A program made the position numbers and the translations under genes. Positions 35,923-45,776 of a stretch of 64,000 bases of DNA are shown here, in pieces (within the stretch, counting starts at the first letter, position 1; each line of letters opens with the position of its first letter). This stretch comes from Terriglobia bacterium (GTDB lineage Bacteria; Acidobacteriota; Terriglobia; Bryobacterales; UBA6623). The stretch spans positions 124,001 to 188,000 of the forward strand of contig VXMF01000022.1 of the NCBI GenBank assembly GCA_009841225.1, read 5' to 3'. Below the pieces are notes generated by a model. The model saw nothing but the letters and a program-made list of their open reading frames with translations. It had not been told where the DNA came from and did not search any database.

Positions 35923-36182
35923 CCGAATCGAGCAGCCCGAAGGCGCGGCAAGCGAGCCTGCTTGCATGCGCGATTCTGGCTGCCACGCTGCTCTTAGCGG
36001 CACCCTCCCGAGCCCCGGCCCAGGGCTGCACGATGTGCCGCGAGACCGCGGCCATGCAGAAGGACCGGGCGTTGACGGCGCTTCAGCGCGGGATCGGGGT
36101 GCTGGCAGTGCCGCCGCTCGCCATCGCTACCGGCGTCGTCTGGCTGGTCTGGAAGCGCAGGAACCGATTCGCGAACGACTAA
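35919..36182 (+). CDS. Small membrane protein with CxxC at the end of the oxidase operon
   Basis: The start is GTG, overlapping the subunit IV stop (GTGA). The 87 residues include a signal or anchor helix (about residues 13-33), then CTMC in GCTMCRETAA, a helical stretch with ALTALQRGIG, and a second helix (AVPPLAIATGVVWLVW) ending in basic residues. The CxxC faces the periplasm in this topology. It could help copper delivery or redox maturation of the oxidase, but this is inference from position alone. Confidence 0.72.
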   Translation: MTESSSPKARQASLLACAILAATLLLAAPSRAPAQGCTMCRETAAMQKDRALTALQRGIGVLAVPPLAIATGVVWLVWKRRNRFAND

Positions 36183-36408
36183 CGGTCGACTGGATCGGCC
36201 GGCACTTGGCCGGCAGGCCATGAACTCGCCCTACGCGGCAGCTCTAGATCGCGCTGGCTAGCCTCGGGGTCCGAGCGGTTTCGGGACCGCGAACGCTCCG
36301 GCACTCGACATCGGGTGCCACAAGCATGCCGTCCCGCCTCGGCCACGCACACAACGCGCGGACAGGTGCGGGCGCCGCGGCCCCGCCGCTAAGAGATCTC
36401 CCCAATAC

Positions 36409-36437
36409 TTGACATGCACCAAGAAGTGTTGCAATAT
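36409..36437 (+). promoter_or_regulatory. Sigma-70-type promoter of the HExxH protein gene
   Basis: TTGACA at 36409-36414, a 17-base spacer and CAATAT at 36432-36437 form a near-consensus promoter. The predicted transcription start is close to 36444, only about 12 bases before the ATG, so the leader would be very short. An AAGGA stretch lies directly against the start codon, too near for normal Shine-Dalgarno spacing. The 226 bases further upstream (36183-36408) hold a GC-rich region without a recognised feature. Confidence 0.6.
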
Positions 36438-36455
36438 CATTAAGAAGATTAAGGA

Positions 36456-37022
36456 ATGGTTAAGCACGGATCCATTTTGATCGCCCTGGTGATGGCCCCG
36501 ACGGCCTTCGGCGGCTCGTGGAATGTCTGCGTGACCGACACCTCACGGCTGCTGACTCCTCCAGTTCGCGGCGCGGTTACCCGAGAGTTCGGATCCTTGA
36601 TGGGGGGGCATGGAGCGGGGCTGGCGTTCGACAAGTGCGCCAAGGGCGGGTCCAGAATCCACCTGGTGATCAAGGACGAGCCGCCCAACGGGATGGAGGG
36701 CGTACTGGGCCTGGCTCGCCGCAAGCGCGACCGCATCGAGCCACAGCTGCAAGTCTTTTACGGATCGCTGGTCCGCTACCTGGGCGAGCCGAACAACTCG
36801 GAGGCAGTCGGGAGGGCCGTGGCGCGAGTCGCGGCGCACGAGGCGGCACACTTCCTCGAGCAACAGCCCCACCACTGCCAGCGAGGCCTGCTGCAGGCCA
36901 TGATGTCCGCCTACGAACTACTTGCCGCGGACCCGGCACCATTTCACTTCGACCCGCAGTGTGCGCCTGACGCGTCCGAAGGACATGCCACAGAGACGCT
37001 GGCAAACGCCGCAACGCCGTAG
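36456..37022 (+). CDS. Small secreted putative metallopeptidase with HExxH motif
   Basis: A 188-residue protein with a signal peptide (ILIALVMAPTAFGG). The segment RVAAHEAAHFLEQ contains HExxH, the zinc-binding and catalytic motif of gluzincins and metzincins, followed by His-rich QPHHC. The third ligand is not clear; a downstream glutamate or aspartate would be needed. Six cysteines in the mature part suggest disulphides. It is monocistronic with its own promoter and convergent with the hydrolase gene. No family is recognised. It ends in TAG. Confidence 0.7.
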   Translation: MVKHGSILIALVMAPTAFGGSWNVCVTDTSRLLTPPVRGAVTREFGSLMGGHGAGLAFDKCAKGGSRIHLVIKDEPPNGMEGVLGLARRKRDRIEPQLQVFYGSLVRYLGEPNNSEAVGRAVARVAAHEAAHFLEQQPHHCQRGLLQAMMSAYELLAADPAPFHFDPQCAPDASEGHATETLANAATP

Positions 37023-37037
37023 GGCAGCCCCGCGCGA

Positions 37038-39080
37038 TCAGCGGTCGGAGGTGCCCGCAGCCTCATCCTTCATGAGATAGTCCCAATGCTTGGCCGCATT
37101 GGCGATGACGACGGGCAGATCTCGCGACAGCATTAGGCCGTCCTCGATCAGGCCTAGGCCAGCCTGCGCCACTCGGCCGAGATACTCGTCCCGCCCCGAA
37201 TACCGTTCCATGATCGAGGTCCGCGGGTCGTTGCGCGCATCGCGCTCGGCTCGGGTGCGCGGAAACGGGATGTACGAGCCGACCATGCTCGAGATCTCGT
37301 GGGTCGGCCCGGACTTGGCGTTGAACAGGTTCCACCCGGTATAGGTGGCGAGGGGGACCTGCAACTCCGGCACGCGCACTCCCGGAATCTCGTTGCCGTC
37401 GGCATCGACCGCGGGCACCAGCGTCGGGAAGGCTTTGCCGATCCGTGGCGGCTCTTGTGTCACCACGCCGTGTTCGATGAAGTCGGGGCCGTAGTCCGCT
37501 CGGTACGCCCGATGGACGCGGCTGGAAGTCTCCACGCCGGGAATGTCTGGAAAACCCAGATCCTCGGCCGCGACCAAGCTCTTTTCGGCGAGCAGCGGGT
37601 AGCGGCTGGCCGGGGGGGAGCCGCGGCCTGCAGACCACTCGCTCATGGCGAGCAGCAATGCCCGCATCGGCCACCGGAAGGTCAGCGGGTTGGCCGGTTG
37701 CTGGCCGATCGTGACGCTCGGCGGGAACCCGGCCGGCCCGTGTTGCGTGCCGGCAAAGAGGAACACCCGCACGTTGTCGAGCAGGCCGATGTCCTTGGCG
37801 CCGTCGAGATCGGTGTGGATCAGGGAGGCCGCACGCCCCCAGTACTCGTAGGAGGAGTTGGTGTAGAAGATCTTCGGCCAGAACTTTCGGTCAAGCGCGT
37901 GCGCTAGGATGCCGTCCTCGCGCCCGGTCTCGGGATCATGCTGGGCAACGTCGGTGAACGGATAGATGTCGGTCGGGTAGAAGAAGTTGAGATAGGGGTG
38001 GGCATCGCGGGACGGCTGGGCGAAGCGGTGGTTGAAGCTTCCCCGCCCGCCTCCGGCGACATGCGACATGATGCCGTCAAAGGCCATGCGCCCCTGCTCG
38101 TCCTGGTTGAAGCCGTAGTACAGGAACGTTCGCAGGAAGCGGCCGCTCTGAGAAATGCCGAAGGCAATAGCGCGGTCGATGGCATCGACGGTGATTCCGA
38201 GCGGCTCCGAGCCCTCGTACTTCAGCCGCGAAACTGCATCACGCACGGCCGCCGGGCCCAAGCCGACAAGGGACGGGTTCTGCGAGACGTAGACCACCTC
38301 GTAGATGCGCCCTGGCTCGAACCCTCCTTCGAGATAGACCGAGCCACGATCCGGCACAGGTTTGCCGTTCTCCATGCGCGCGAAGCGCCACCGATCGCGC
38401 GGAATCGGCCGGCGCTGGCCGTTGGCGGCGTCCCGCACGGTCATGCGGTTCTCCGCGGCCAGCGGGTCGGCCACTTCGTAGGGGATGTGGTTGCGGTCAG
38501 CCAGCGAATGCGAGAGCAGCCGGTCCTTGACCACGAAGTCGCTCCGCACCAAGCCCCGGATGGCCGACCCATCACGGCTAGCGACCGGAGTGGTGAGCCG
38601 TATCAGTCCGGGGGACCGCGGCGGATCGAACTGCCAGCCGAGCCACAGCAGCGTGAAGCCCTCTTCGAGCAAGAACCCGTCGCCGAAGTGCCGTTTCTGG
38701 CTCGGATCGAGGCTGCTGGCTGCCCCGTTGAAAAAGCCCAGCATGCCCTTGCGGCCGCGATTCGAGACTTCATACAGCAACGCGCCGTTGCCGCGGCGCG
38801 GATCTTGTGGTCGCAGCAGGAAGAACTCCGACGAGTACTCGACCTCGCCATCGGCGTTGCGCGGCGCGAGGGCGATGTCCGTGATGATCTTGTTCGCCGG
38901 GTTGTCCGGCTCGGCTGCGAAACGGATGGTGCCCCGGATGCGCTCATACGGCCCGGCCAGCCCGAACGGCTGACCGTCCAGCACCGGTTCTCGGCTAGTC
39001 ACCTCCACGCTCACCACGCGGGCTTGAAGCGTGCCCAACAGGAGTGTGCCGAAGAGAGCCAGGGAGATCGTGCGAAGCAT
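37038..39080 (-). CDS. Large secreted alpha/beta-hydrolase-domain protein
   Basis: The ATG at 39080 (MLRTISLALFGTLLLGT) gives a signal peptide. At 680 residues it matches the Abhydrolase_10-type secreted proteins common in Acidobacteria. The nucleophile elbow is GISQSGRF (about residue 330), fitting GxSxG. Conserved phrases include LYEVSNRGRKG, LLWLGWQFD and ADYGPDFIEHGVV. The substrate is unknown; an esterase or amidase activity is expected. It is divergent from the PSD1 gene, with 66 bases between starts, and a TGTAAT box precedes it. Confidence 0.85.
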   Translation of the reverse strand: MLRTISLALFGTLLLGTLQARVVSVEVTSREPVLDGQPFGLAGPYERIRGTIRFAAEPDNPANKIITDIALAPRNADGEVEYSSEFFLLRPQDPRRGNGALLYEVSNRGRKGMLGFFNGAASSLDPSQKRHFGDGFLLEEGFTLLWLGWQFDPPRSPGLIRLTTPVASRDGSAIRGLVRSDFVVKDRLLSHSLADRNHIPYEVADPLAAENRMTVRDAANGQRRPIPRDRWRFARMENGKPVPDRGSVYLEGGFEPGRIYEVVYVSQNPSLVGLGPAAVRDAVSRLKYEGSEPLGITVDAIDRAIAFGISQSGRFLRTFLYYGFNQDEQGRMAFDGIMSHVAGGGRGSFNHRFAQPSRDAHPYLNFFYPTDIYPFTDVAQHDPETGREDGILAHALDRKFWPKIFYTNSSYEYWGRAASLIHTDLDGAKDIGLLDNVRVFLFAGTQHGPAGFPPSVTIGQQPANPLTFRWPMRALLLAMSEWSAGRGSPPASRYPLLAEKSLVAAEDLGFPDIPGVETSSRVHRAYRADYGPDFIEHGVVTQEPPRIGKAFPTLVPAVDADGNEIPGVRVPELQVPLATYTGWNLFNAKSGPTHEISSMVGSYIPFPRTRAERDARNDPRTSIMERYSGRDEYLGRVAQAGLGLIEDGLMLSRDLPVVIANAAKHWDYLMKDEAAGTSDR

Positions 39081-39146
39081 AGATACATTACAGGTCGGCG
39101 AATCCAAGACTGCAACCCCCGCCATGGCTGGGCCTGTCGATATACT

Positions 39147-42100
39147 GTGAGCGGATTGCCGCGCTCCGCCTTGAGTTGGCTCCTGCTGCTAGCTGCCGTC
39201 CCCGCGCTTGCGGTCGATTTCGACCGCGATGTCCGTCCCATCCTTTCCGACAACTGCTACGCATGCCACGGACCTGACGCCTCGAAGAGGCAAGCGAACC
39301 TAAGGCTCGACGTGGAGGAGGAAGTGCGCCGGGTGGCGAGCGAGGCACTGCGGCGCGTAGCGAGCGACGATGTATCGACGCGTATGCCCCCCGCCTACTT
39401 GGGGCATGACCAGCTTCCGGCCGGCGAAATAGCGGTTCTTCAAGACTGGGTAGAAGCCGGAGCGCCGTGGAGCGCGCATTGGGCATTCGCGGCGCCAGCC
39501 CGCCCCGCGCCACCATCTGTGAGGTGGGACGAGCGCATACACAACGAGATTGATCGCTTCGTGTTCAAGCGCCTCGAGCAAGAGGGGCTGGAGCCTTCCC
39601 AAGAGGCTGATCGCAGGACGCTGGTCCGGAGGCTGAGTCTGGACCTGACGGGCCTGCCCCCCGATGTCGAAGACGTGCGTGCGTTCTTGGACGATCGCTC
39701 CTCGGACGCCTACGAACGTCTCGTTGACCGGCTGCTCGACTCGCCGAGGTACGGAGAAAGAATGGCAAGCCGCTGGCTCGACGCGGCGCGCTACGCGGAC
39801 ACGCAGGGATATCAGAACGACGCACCCGTGCAGATGTGGCGCTGGAGGGACTGGGTCATCGAGGCGTTCAACTCGAACAAGCCCTTCGACGAGTTCACGG
39901 TCGAGCAGATCGCTGGAGACATGCTCGGCGATCCCACCCTGGACCAGCTGATCGCAACGGGGTTTAACCGGAACCATCGCAGCAACAGCGAATTGGGAAT
40001 CGTTGATGAAGAGTACAGGGTCGAGTACGTCGTTGACCGGGTGGAAACCATGTCAACGGTTTTCCTGGGCCTGACGGTAGGCTGCGCGCGCTGCCACGAC
40101 CACAAGTACGACCCCATCTCGCAGAAGGAGTTCTACCAGCTCTTCGCATACTTCAACAACGTCCCCGAACGTGGCAGGGTGTTGCGCCCCTTCAACTCTC
40201 CACCGAAGATTCCAGCTCCCACCAGGGAGGAAGCTCGCGAGCTCGAGGGCCTTGCGGACGAGATTTCTCTTGCCGAGGAGTCATTCCGCACAATTCGCGA
40301 GTCAGCCTCGGAGGATTTCGCAAGGTGGGAGCAAGAGCTAGCCCAATCGGAAAAGCCATCGAATTGGCTTCCCCCCTATGGGCTCGCGGCCCGGTTCGAC
40401 TTCGAGAGCGACCAGCGTGATGCCGTGCAATCCGGCGAGATCGAGCGTGTCAATGGCCGGGTCGGTCGCGCAATCCGGCTTCGGCGCAGCGGTCATATCG
40501 AAGCGAAAGAGCTGGCGGATTACGACTACAACGACTCGTTCAGCCTTGCCGCCTGGATCCAGCCAGAGTCGCCCGAGGGCATCATCCTGAGTCGCTCGCA
40601 GACGTTCAATGCCCAGGACGAGAACTCCGGCAAGGGGGTCACCTTCGCACTTGAGGAAGGGCGGCTGAAACTCAAGCTGATCGGCAGGATGGACGACTGG
40701 ATCATCGTCAGTTCCCGCCAGACTCTTCCACTGAATCGCTGGACGCACGTGGCCGCGACCTACGACGGATCGCGCTTGGCTGGCGGCATCACCTTCTACG
40801 TCGACGGGCGCAGGGTCGGCACAGTTGCCGAACTGGACTACTCCAACGGCGGAATCAAGACCAAGGAGCCATTTCGGATTGGCGCGGGCGCTGACAAAGA
40901 CAGCGGACTACTCGGCAGCATCGACGACGTCGCCGTCTACGACCGAGAGCTGACAGCAGACGAAGCGTCAATGCTCGCCGTAGCTGAAAACCTGAACGAA
41001 ATCGCACGGACCCAGCGCAATGATCGGACCGACGGCCAAAGGTACAAGCTCGACTATGCCTTCGCCGACGAATTCGGCACCGAGGCCGTGAAGTCTAGCT
41101 GGGCGGCCCTGGACCGATTGCGGCGCGCGAAAGAAGCACTCATGAAGCGGGTCTCCAGCGTGATGATCATGGCCGAGATGGACCCCCCTCGTGAAACCTT
41201 CATACTCGAGCGCGGCGCCTACGACCAACCGGGGACCAAAGTGTCGCCCGGTGTCTTGTCCGCTCTGCCATCTCTACCCGACTCAGTGCCGAACAATCGG
41301 CTCGGCCTTGCGCAGTGGCTGGTCGATCCGGCGAATCCGCTAACGGCTCGAGTGACGGTGAACCGCTTGTGGCAGATGCTGTTCGGCGAGGGACTTGTGC
41401 GGACACCGGAAAACCTTGGCACCCAAGGCGAGCGGCCGACTCATCCGGAACTGTTGGATTGGCTGGCGGTCGAGTTCGTCGAGAGCGGCTGGGATCTCAA
41501 GTCGTTCTTGAAGACGATCGCGATGAGCGCGACATACAGACAGGAATCGAAGCGAGCGCCCGACGGGATGCGCGAGGATCCGACGAACGAGCTCCTCTCC
41601 CGCGGGCCGCGTTTCCGGCTCTCTGCGGAGGCTGTTCGAGACCAAGCACTGCTACTGGCGGGACTCTTGAGGGAACGCGTGGGCGGGCCGTCGGTAAAGA
41701 CGTACCAACCGGATGGGCTTTGGTTCGACATCGCCGCTGGCGGCGGCTACACCCGTGACACGGGAGAGAATCTATACCGCAGGAGCCTGTATACCTACTG
41801 GCGCAGAACGATCGGACCGCCATCCATGCTCAACTTCGACTCGGCTACGCGAGAGACTTGCACGGTGCGGACCGAGCGAACGAACACACCCCTGCAGGCG
41901 TTGAACTTGATGAACGACGTGACCTTTGTCGAGGCGTCGCGGAAGTTCGGCGAGCGGATGTATCTGGAAGGGGGTCAAACCACACAGGAGCGACTGGCGC
42001 ACGGCTTCGAGATGGCGACGGGAAGGATTCCCAGCTCCCGGGAGTCGGAGATCCTCGACCGGGCGTTCGCCAACCAGCTACAGAGCTTCGAGGTCGACCC

Positions 42101-42233
42101 GAACGCGGCCGAGGAACTGCTGGCGCAGGGAGACAGCCCGGCGGATGAGCGCATGACACGAGGCGAGCTCGCCGCTTACGCGATGACAGCGGGCATGATC
42201 CTAAACCTTGACGAGACGGTGACAAAGCAATGA
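39147..42233 (+). CDS. Planctomycete-type cytochrome C/PSD1 (DUF1549-LamG-DUF1553) protein
   Basis: The GTG at 39147 starts a signal-like helix ([15 protein letters not shown]). Domains in order: PSCyt1 with a CxxCH haem site (CYACHGPD, about residue 36), DUF1549 (PSCyt2; [15 protein letters not shown] and later [12 protein letters not shown] with a second CxxCH), a LamG/concanavalin-like module (about residues 410-620) and DUF1553 at the end ([33 protein letters not shown]). The length is 1028 residues. It couples by ATGA overlap to the DUF1501 gene; the pair is thought to act on sulfated or complex polysaccharide in the periplasm. A longer in-frame extension upstream lies antisense to the hydrolase and is rejected. 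Confidence 0.9.
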   Translation: MSGLPRSALSWLLLLAAVPALAVDFDRDVRPILSDNCYACHGPDASKRQANLRLDVEEEVRRVASEALRRVASDDVSTRMPPAYLGHDQLPAGEIAVLQDWVEAGAPWSAHWAFAAPARPAPPSVRWDERIHNEIDRFVFKRLEQEGLEPSQEADRRTLVRRLSLDLTGLPPDVEDVRAFLDDRSSDAYERLVDRLLDSPRYGERMASRWLDAARYADTQGYQNDAPVQMWRWRDWVIEAFNSNKPFDEFTVEQIAGDMLGDPTLDQLIATGFNRNHRSNSELGIVDEEYRVEYVVDRVETMSTVFLGLTVGCARCHDHKYDPISQKEFYQLFAYFNNVPERGRVLRPFNSPPKIPAPTREEARELEGLADEISLAEESFRTIRESASEDFARWEQELAQSEKPSNWLPPYGLAARFDFESDQRDAVQSGEIERVNGRVGRAIRLRRSGHIEAKELADYDYNDSFSLAAWIQPESPEGIILSRSQTFNAQDENSGKGVTFALEEGRLKLKLIGRMDDWIIVSSRQTLPLNRWTHVAATYDGSRLAGGITFYVDGRRVGTVAELDYSNGGIKTKEPFRIGAGADKDSGLLGSIDDVAVYDRELTADEASMLAVAENLNEIARTQRNDRTDGQRYKLDYAFADEFGTEAVKSSWAALDRLRRAKEALMKRVSSVMIMAEMDPPRETFILERGAYDQPGTKVSPGVLSALPSLPDSVPNNRLGLAQWLVDPANPLTARVTVNRLWQMLFGEGLVRTPENLGTQGERPTHPELLDWLAVEFVESGWDLKSFLKTIAMSATYRQESKRAPDGMREDPTNELLSRGPRFRLSAEAVRDQALLLAGLLRERVGGPSVKTYQPDGLWFDIAAGGGYTRDTGENLYRRSLYTYWRRTIGPPSMLNFDSATRETCTVRTERTNTPLQALNLMNDVTFVEASRKFGERMYLEGGQTTQERLAHGFEMATGRIPSSRESEILDRAFANQLQSFEVDPNAAEELLAQGDSPADERMTRGELAAYAMTAGMILNLDETVTKQ

Positions 42234-43663
42234 CGCTTCCTGATTGGTCGACTGATCTGACACGGCGCCACTTCTTTGGGCGGAACGCGACCGGCCTGGG
42301 CATCGCCGCACTGGCTCACTTGATGGGAAGAGACGCTGCGGCAGGCAGCGGCCTGCCCGGGCTGCCGCATTTCGCGCCCAAGGCCAAGCACGTCATTTAT
42401 CTCTTCCAGAGCGGCGGGCCTTCTCAGATCGACTTGTTCGATCACAAGCCGAAGCTGGAGCAGCTGCACGGCACGGAACTGCCTGACTCAGTTCGCCGCG
42501 GCCAGCGACTGACCGGCATGACCGCCTCGCAGACATCGTTTCCGGTCCATGAGACTTGGTACGACTTCAAGCAGCATGGCGAGTCCGGCGCATGGATCAG
42601 CGAGTTGCTGCCCCATACAGCTCAGATCGCCGACAAGCTCTCGTTCATTCGAACGATGCATACCGAGGCGATCAATCACGACCCGGCGGTGACGTTCCTC
42701 CAGACCGGAGCGCAGCTTGCCGGGCGCCCGAGCATCGGAGCGTGGCTCTCCTACGGCCTGGGAACCGAAAACGAAGACCTGCCGGCGTTCGTCGTGATGA
42801 CGTCGCGGGGATCGGGGCGAGTCGGCCAGGCGCTCTACACGAGACTGTGGGGCAGCGGCTTCCTTCCAAGTCGCTACCAAGGCGTCAAGTTCCGCTCGCA
42901 AGGAGACCCGGTGCTCTACCTGTCGAACCCGGCGGGCGTGAATCGCGATCGGCGGCGGATGTTCCTTGACGACCTTTCGGCCCTGAACCGGATCCAACAG
43001 GACGAGTTCGCCGACCCGGAGATCGAGACTCGAATCGCCCAGTACGAGATGGCGTACCGGATGCAGACGTCTGTTCCGGAGTTGATGGATCTCTCGAACG
43101 AGCCGGAATCGACGTTCGATCTATATGGCGAGGCTGCGCGCGAGCCGGGAACCTATGCGCGTCACTGCTTGGTCGCACGGCGGCTGGTGGAGCGCGGCGT
43201 GCGATTCGTTCAACTCTTTCATCGCGGATGGGATCAGCACCGCTCATTGCCGCAGCAACTCCCCAAGCAGTGCGCCGATACCGACCAAGCCTCCGCAGCG
43301 CTGATCGAGGACCTTGACCGGCGCGGACTGCTCGACGAAACGCTAGTGGTGTGGGGCGGCGAGTTCGGGCGCACCGTCTACTGCCAAGGCCTCATGACCG
43401 ACAAGAGCTATGGCCGTGACCACCACCCCCGTTGTTTCACGATTTGGCTCGCCGGAGGGGGCGTGAAGCCGGCGGTAACTTACGGCGAAACCGACGACTT
43501 CTGCTACAACGTTGTCGACAAGCCAGTTCACGTTCACGACCTGCACGCGACCCTGCTGCGCCAGCTAGGGATCGACCACACGAAACTGACTTACTCGTAT
43601 CAAGGGCGTCAGTTCCGCCTTACCGACGTGGGCGGCGAAATCATCCGCGATTTGGTCGCTTAG
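42230..43663 (+). CDS. Tat-exported DUF1501 protein
   Basis: A 477-residue member of DUF1501, an alkaline-phosphatase-fold family. The N-terminus has a Tat signal ([15 protein letters not shown]). Characteristic segments are [40 protein letters not shown] and [10 protein letters not shown]. The metal-site residues Asp, Gly-Gly-Glu and the His pair are in these motifs. It is translationally coupled with the PSD1 gene. Catalytic role unproven. It ends in TAG. Confidence 0.9.
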   Translation: MTLPDWSTDLTRRHFFGRNATGLGIAALAHLMGRDAAAGSGLPGLPHFAPKAKHVIYLFQSGGPSQIDLFDHKPKLEQLHGTELPDSVRRGQRLTGMTASQTSFPVHETWYDFKQHGESGAWISELLPHTAQIADKLSFIRTMHTEAINHDPAVTFLQTGAQLAGRPSIGAWLSYGLGTENEDLPAFVVMTSRGSGRVGQALYTRLWGSGFLPSRYQGVKFRSQGDPVLYLSNPAGVNRDRRRMFLDDLSALNRIQQDEFADPEIETRIAQYEMAYRMQTSVPELMDLSNEPESTFDLYGEAAREPGTYARHCLVARRLVERGVRFVQLFHRGWDQHRSLPQQLPKQCADTDQASAALIEDLDRRGLLDETLVVWGGEFGRTVYCQGLMTDKSYGRDHHPRCFTIWLAGGGVKPAVTYGETDDFCYNVVDKPVHVHDLHATLLRQLGIDHTKLTYSYQGRQFRLTDVGGEIIRDLVA

Positions 43664-43682
43664 CGGCCCTGTCCCGGTCGCG

Positions 43683-44120
43683 CTAGCGCACAGCATTCGC
43701 TCGGCCCTCGATCACGAGGCCCCGCCCGACCGCCTGCAAGGCCCAGGCCACCAAGCCGATATGGGAGCGGCGGCCCGGATCGGTCAGGCGGCCTACGGTG
43801 GTGTCGGACAGCCCGAGGCGTTCCGCTAGGGCGCTCTTGGTGACGGCCTAGTCCCGCATGGCGGAATGCAGATCCAGCTTGGCGGCCGTCACCGGGTCGA
43901 CCGCCACGATCTCCTGCCCGTCTAGCGCAGGGCTCGGGACCGGGATGCTCTTGCAGTCCTTGACGTATCCCGCCAGCATGACCGACAGCGCGTCCGCGGC
44001 CAGTTCCAGCGCCTCGGCGCGGTCGTTCGCACCGGTCAGCGCCCCCGGGACGTCCGGGAAGGACACCACGAACTCGCCCCCCTCGTGGAGGGTGATTTGA
44101 CACGGATATGCGTACCTCAT
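43683..44120 (-). pseudogene. hicB: hicB-like antitoxin gene with an in-frame TAG at codon 91
   Basis: The frame reads MRYAYPCQITLHEGG... to a stop at 43683 with one interruption, TAG at 43848-43850. The 90 codons before it hold the HicB beta domain (FVVSFPDVPGALTG, ALELAADALS), and the 54 codons after it hold the Cro/C1-type helix-turn-helix (RLGLSDTTVGRL). The whole is colinear with the intact hicB at 58507-58950, where the same site is Arg. The TAG lies exactly between the toxin-binding and DNA-binding domains. The partner hicA is only a remnant. Confidence 0.82.
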
Positions 44121-44122
44121 GA

Positions 44123-44282
44123 CTAGAATTCCCCCCCTTCTTAATCTTCAGCTCCTTCAGCATTGCGTGCAGCAGGGGCCTGCTGATCTTGGTGCATAAG
44201 TCACCTTCATTGCGCCCGGGTCTTTCATCCGCCGCCCGCCAACCGCGTACCCGACTCCGATGGCGGGGAAGCGCATTCTGGT
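44123..44282 (-). pseudogene. hicA remnant, frameshifted
   Basis: Just upstream of the decayed hicB, one frame gives ISRPLLHAMLKELKIKK, which is the HicA C-terminus; the stop TAG at 44123-44125 is in a different frame because of the seven-G run that follows. Further upstream a GGRRMKDPG segment in yet another frame recalls the HicA beta strand. The N-terminal part, including the catalytic histidine, is absent. Only short pieces survive, so the boundaries are approximate. Confidence 0.55.
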
Positions 44283-44318
44283 TCAAACGTCTCCTTCCGC
44301 CGACGGATCGACGACCAT
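44283..44318 (-). pseudogene. vapC stub directly after the orphan vapB
   Basis: The ATG overlaps the vapB stop (TGATG), as in intact vapBC operons. Eleven codons read MVVDPSAEGDV before TGA at 44283. The first seven resemble the VapC start (MVVDTSA), then the sequence passes into unrelated DNA that leads into the hicA remnant. A deletion joining the two TA loci would explain it. Confidence 0.5.
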
Positions 44319-44572
44319 CAGCGGACCCCCCCTCTTTCGTCGTATCCGAGAATCTCGTCGGCCGGTCTCGTGTCGATGTCGGGTAGCGCCGCGCAACGGT
44401 CCGAGATCTCCGAGATGGCTTCCCGAATCGAAGGTGCCACTTTCCGGCCGCGCGTGCGTCGTAGAGCGTCTTCGAGAGCGCCGATGATCGCGCCCGTCAC
44501 GGTGGTGCCAAGTTCCTTCGCGAGTTCCTTGGCGAGCCGCTCTGCTTTGGCGTTCTTGATGCTCAGTGCCAT
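44318..44572 (-). CDS. vapB: Orphan VapB-type antitoxin
   Basis: An 84-residue protein from the ATG at 44572 (MALSIKNAKAERLAKELAKE). The N-terminal sequence and the GTTVTGAIIGALEDALRR segment match the VapB family with a ribbon-helix-helix fold (Rv0623-type). The toxin gene that should follow is reduced to a stub. A Met five codons upstream (44587) is an alternative start. As an orphan it could still bind DNA or neutralise another VapC. Confidence 0.8.
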   Translation of the reverse strand: MALSIKNAKAERLAKELAKELGTTVTGAIIGALEDALRRTRGRKVAPSIREAISEISDRCAALPDIDTRPADEILGYDERGGVR

Positions 44573-44677
44573 GTGTGCATCTTTCAACCTAATTGGTATA
44601 GATGACGGCCGCGCCCGGGAGTTACCAAGTGCCGATTCGCGACCGCATCGGCAAGGCGAGCTCTACGGCACTGGAGG

Positions 44678-45643
44678 TCAGTAGATCGCGACCGGTGCGA
44701 CGGTGGATCCCGTGCCGCCCTGGATCTTGAGAGGCTGGACGACGAAGGCGAACTCGTAGACGCCGGCCGCGGCTAGTTCGTCCAGCCTCATCCGCTCCAC
44801 TAGATGGATGCCGTTGACCACCAGCATGATCTGGTGGATCGGCAACGACACTTGTGGATCCGGGTTGGGCGAGACTTCGACCGGTTGGTTGTCAGCCCCC
44901 AGCAGCATGGGATCCTGTTCCACAAGCCACTGCGCGGCTGCGACGCCAATTCCCGGGTTGGTCGCCATGAAGCGCTCCGCGTCGGTGTCCCAGAGCACGC
45001 CCCAACCAGTGTGAATCAGCACCGCGTCGCCCGATTCCAGAGTTACTCCCTGCCGGTTGAGCGCCTGCTGCAGGTCGTCGACCGTGATCTCGTAAGTGTC
45101 GGGAAGCATTTCAACACCCTTGAGGGCGGCCACATCGATGAGCACGCCCCGGGTCATGAGCGTGCCGACGTTCTCGACGCCGAGCCGAGTGAACCCGTCT
45201 CGTGTCATGACCTCGTTCTGGTCGACGCAGTTGTACAGGCTGCTGCCGATCGTCTGGTGGGCGAAGCCGTCGAACTGCGTACCCACTTGACCCATCTCGG
45301 CGACAACCAGCTCCTCGTTCGAGCCACGCCGGTTCGAACCCACGTTCGGGCCGGTCGGCTTCATATAGAGGTCGAAATGGCGCGCACCGAGCGGCATCGA
45401 GCCCCTCAGTACCTGTCCGAGCTCGATCACCCGTCCCTCACGTATCAGACGCGCCGACTTGAGCACCGTCTCGGGACCCATGTGGTTGGCGGCGCCGCGC
45501 TCGTCGTCGGTTCCCCACCGGCTCGGACAGCGCTCATCGGCCGACGGCGGGGTCCACGACTGGCCGGCGGCGGGTGCAGCGGCACCCGCGACCAGAACGG
45601 TGAACGCCACTACGGCGGGGGCAGCAACGCTGGCGAATCGCAT
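44678..45643 (-). CDS. Secreted cyclase-family protein (kynurenine formamidase-like fold)
   Basis: A 321-residue protein with a signal peptide (about residues 1-27, ending near AAGQ). The metal motif HxGTHxDxPxH of the cyclase family is seen in altered form, GQVGTQFDGFAH. Later segments LIDVAALKGVE and DAVLIHTGWG are standard. The change of the second His to Gln may alter metal binding. Substrate unknown. It lies in an accessory stretch beside the TA island. Confidence 0.86.
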   Translation of the reverse strand: MRFASVAAPAVVAFTVLVAGAAAPAAGQSWTPPSADERCPSRWGTDDERGAANHMGPETVLKSARLIREGRVIELGQVLRGSMPLGARHFDLYMKPTGPNVGSNRRGSNEELVVAEMGQVGTQFDGFAHQTIGSSLYNCVDQNEVMTRDGFTRLGVENVGTLMTRGVLIDVAALKGVEMLPDTYEITVDDLQQALNRQGVTLESGDAVLIHTGWGVLWDTDAERFMATNPGIGVAAAQWLVEQDPMLLGADNQPVEVSPNPDPQVSLPIHQIMLVVNGIHLVERMRLDELAAAGVYEFAFVVQPLKIQGGTGSTVAPVAIY

Positions 45644-45776
45644 GACTTTCCTCCCAGGGCGGTAGCTACCGCTCCCGCAGATTCTACCGGAACGCGTAAC
45701 CCGGCCGATCCGGCGGCCAACGCGCCCGATCCAATGGAGGGCGGCGATGCGGCACGGATCCGAAACTTTCGCAACG

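Noticed and set aside
36183-36230. GCCGGC repeat after the oxidase operon as a terminator
   Set aside because: The six-base arms are self-complementary units common in GC-rich DNA and no U-tract follows.
37938-39146. A very long open frame leading into the PSD1 gene
   Set aside because: It lies antisense to the well-supported hydrolase gene and has the codon pattern of a GC-rich shadow. The signal peptide and PSCyt1 domain begin at 39147.
29301-43850. General reassignment of TAG as a sense codon
   Set aside because: Many intact genes in the window end in TAG at their expected length, for example aspS, DUF1501, rrf2 and the sugar epimerase.
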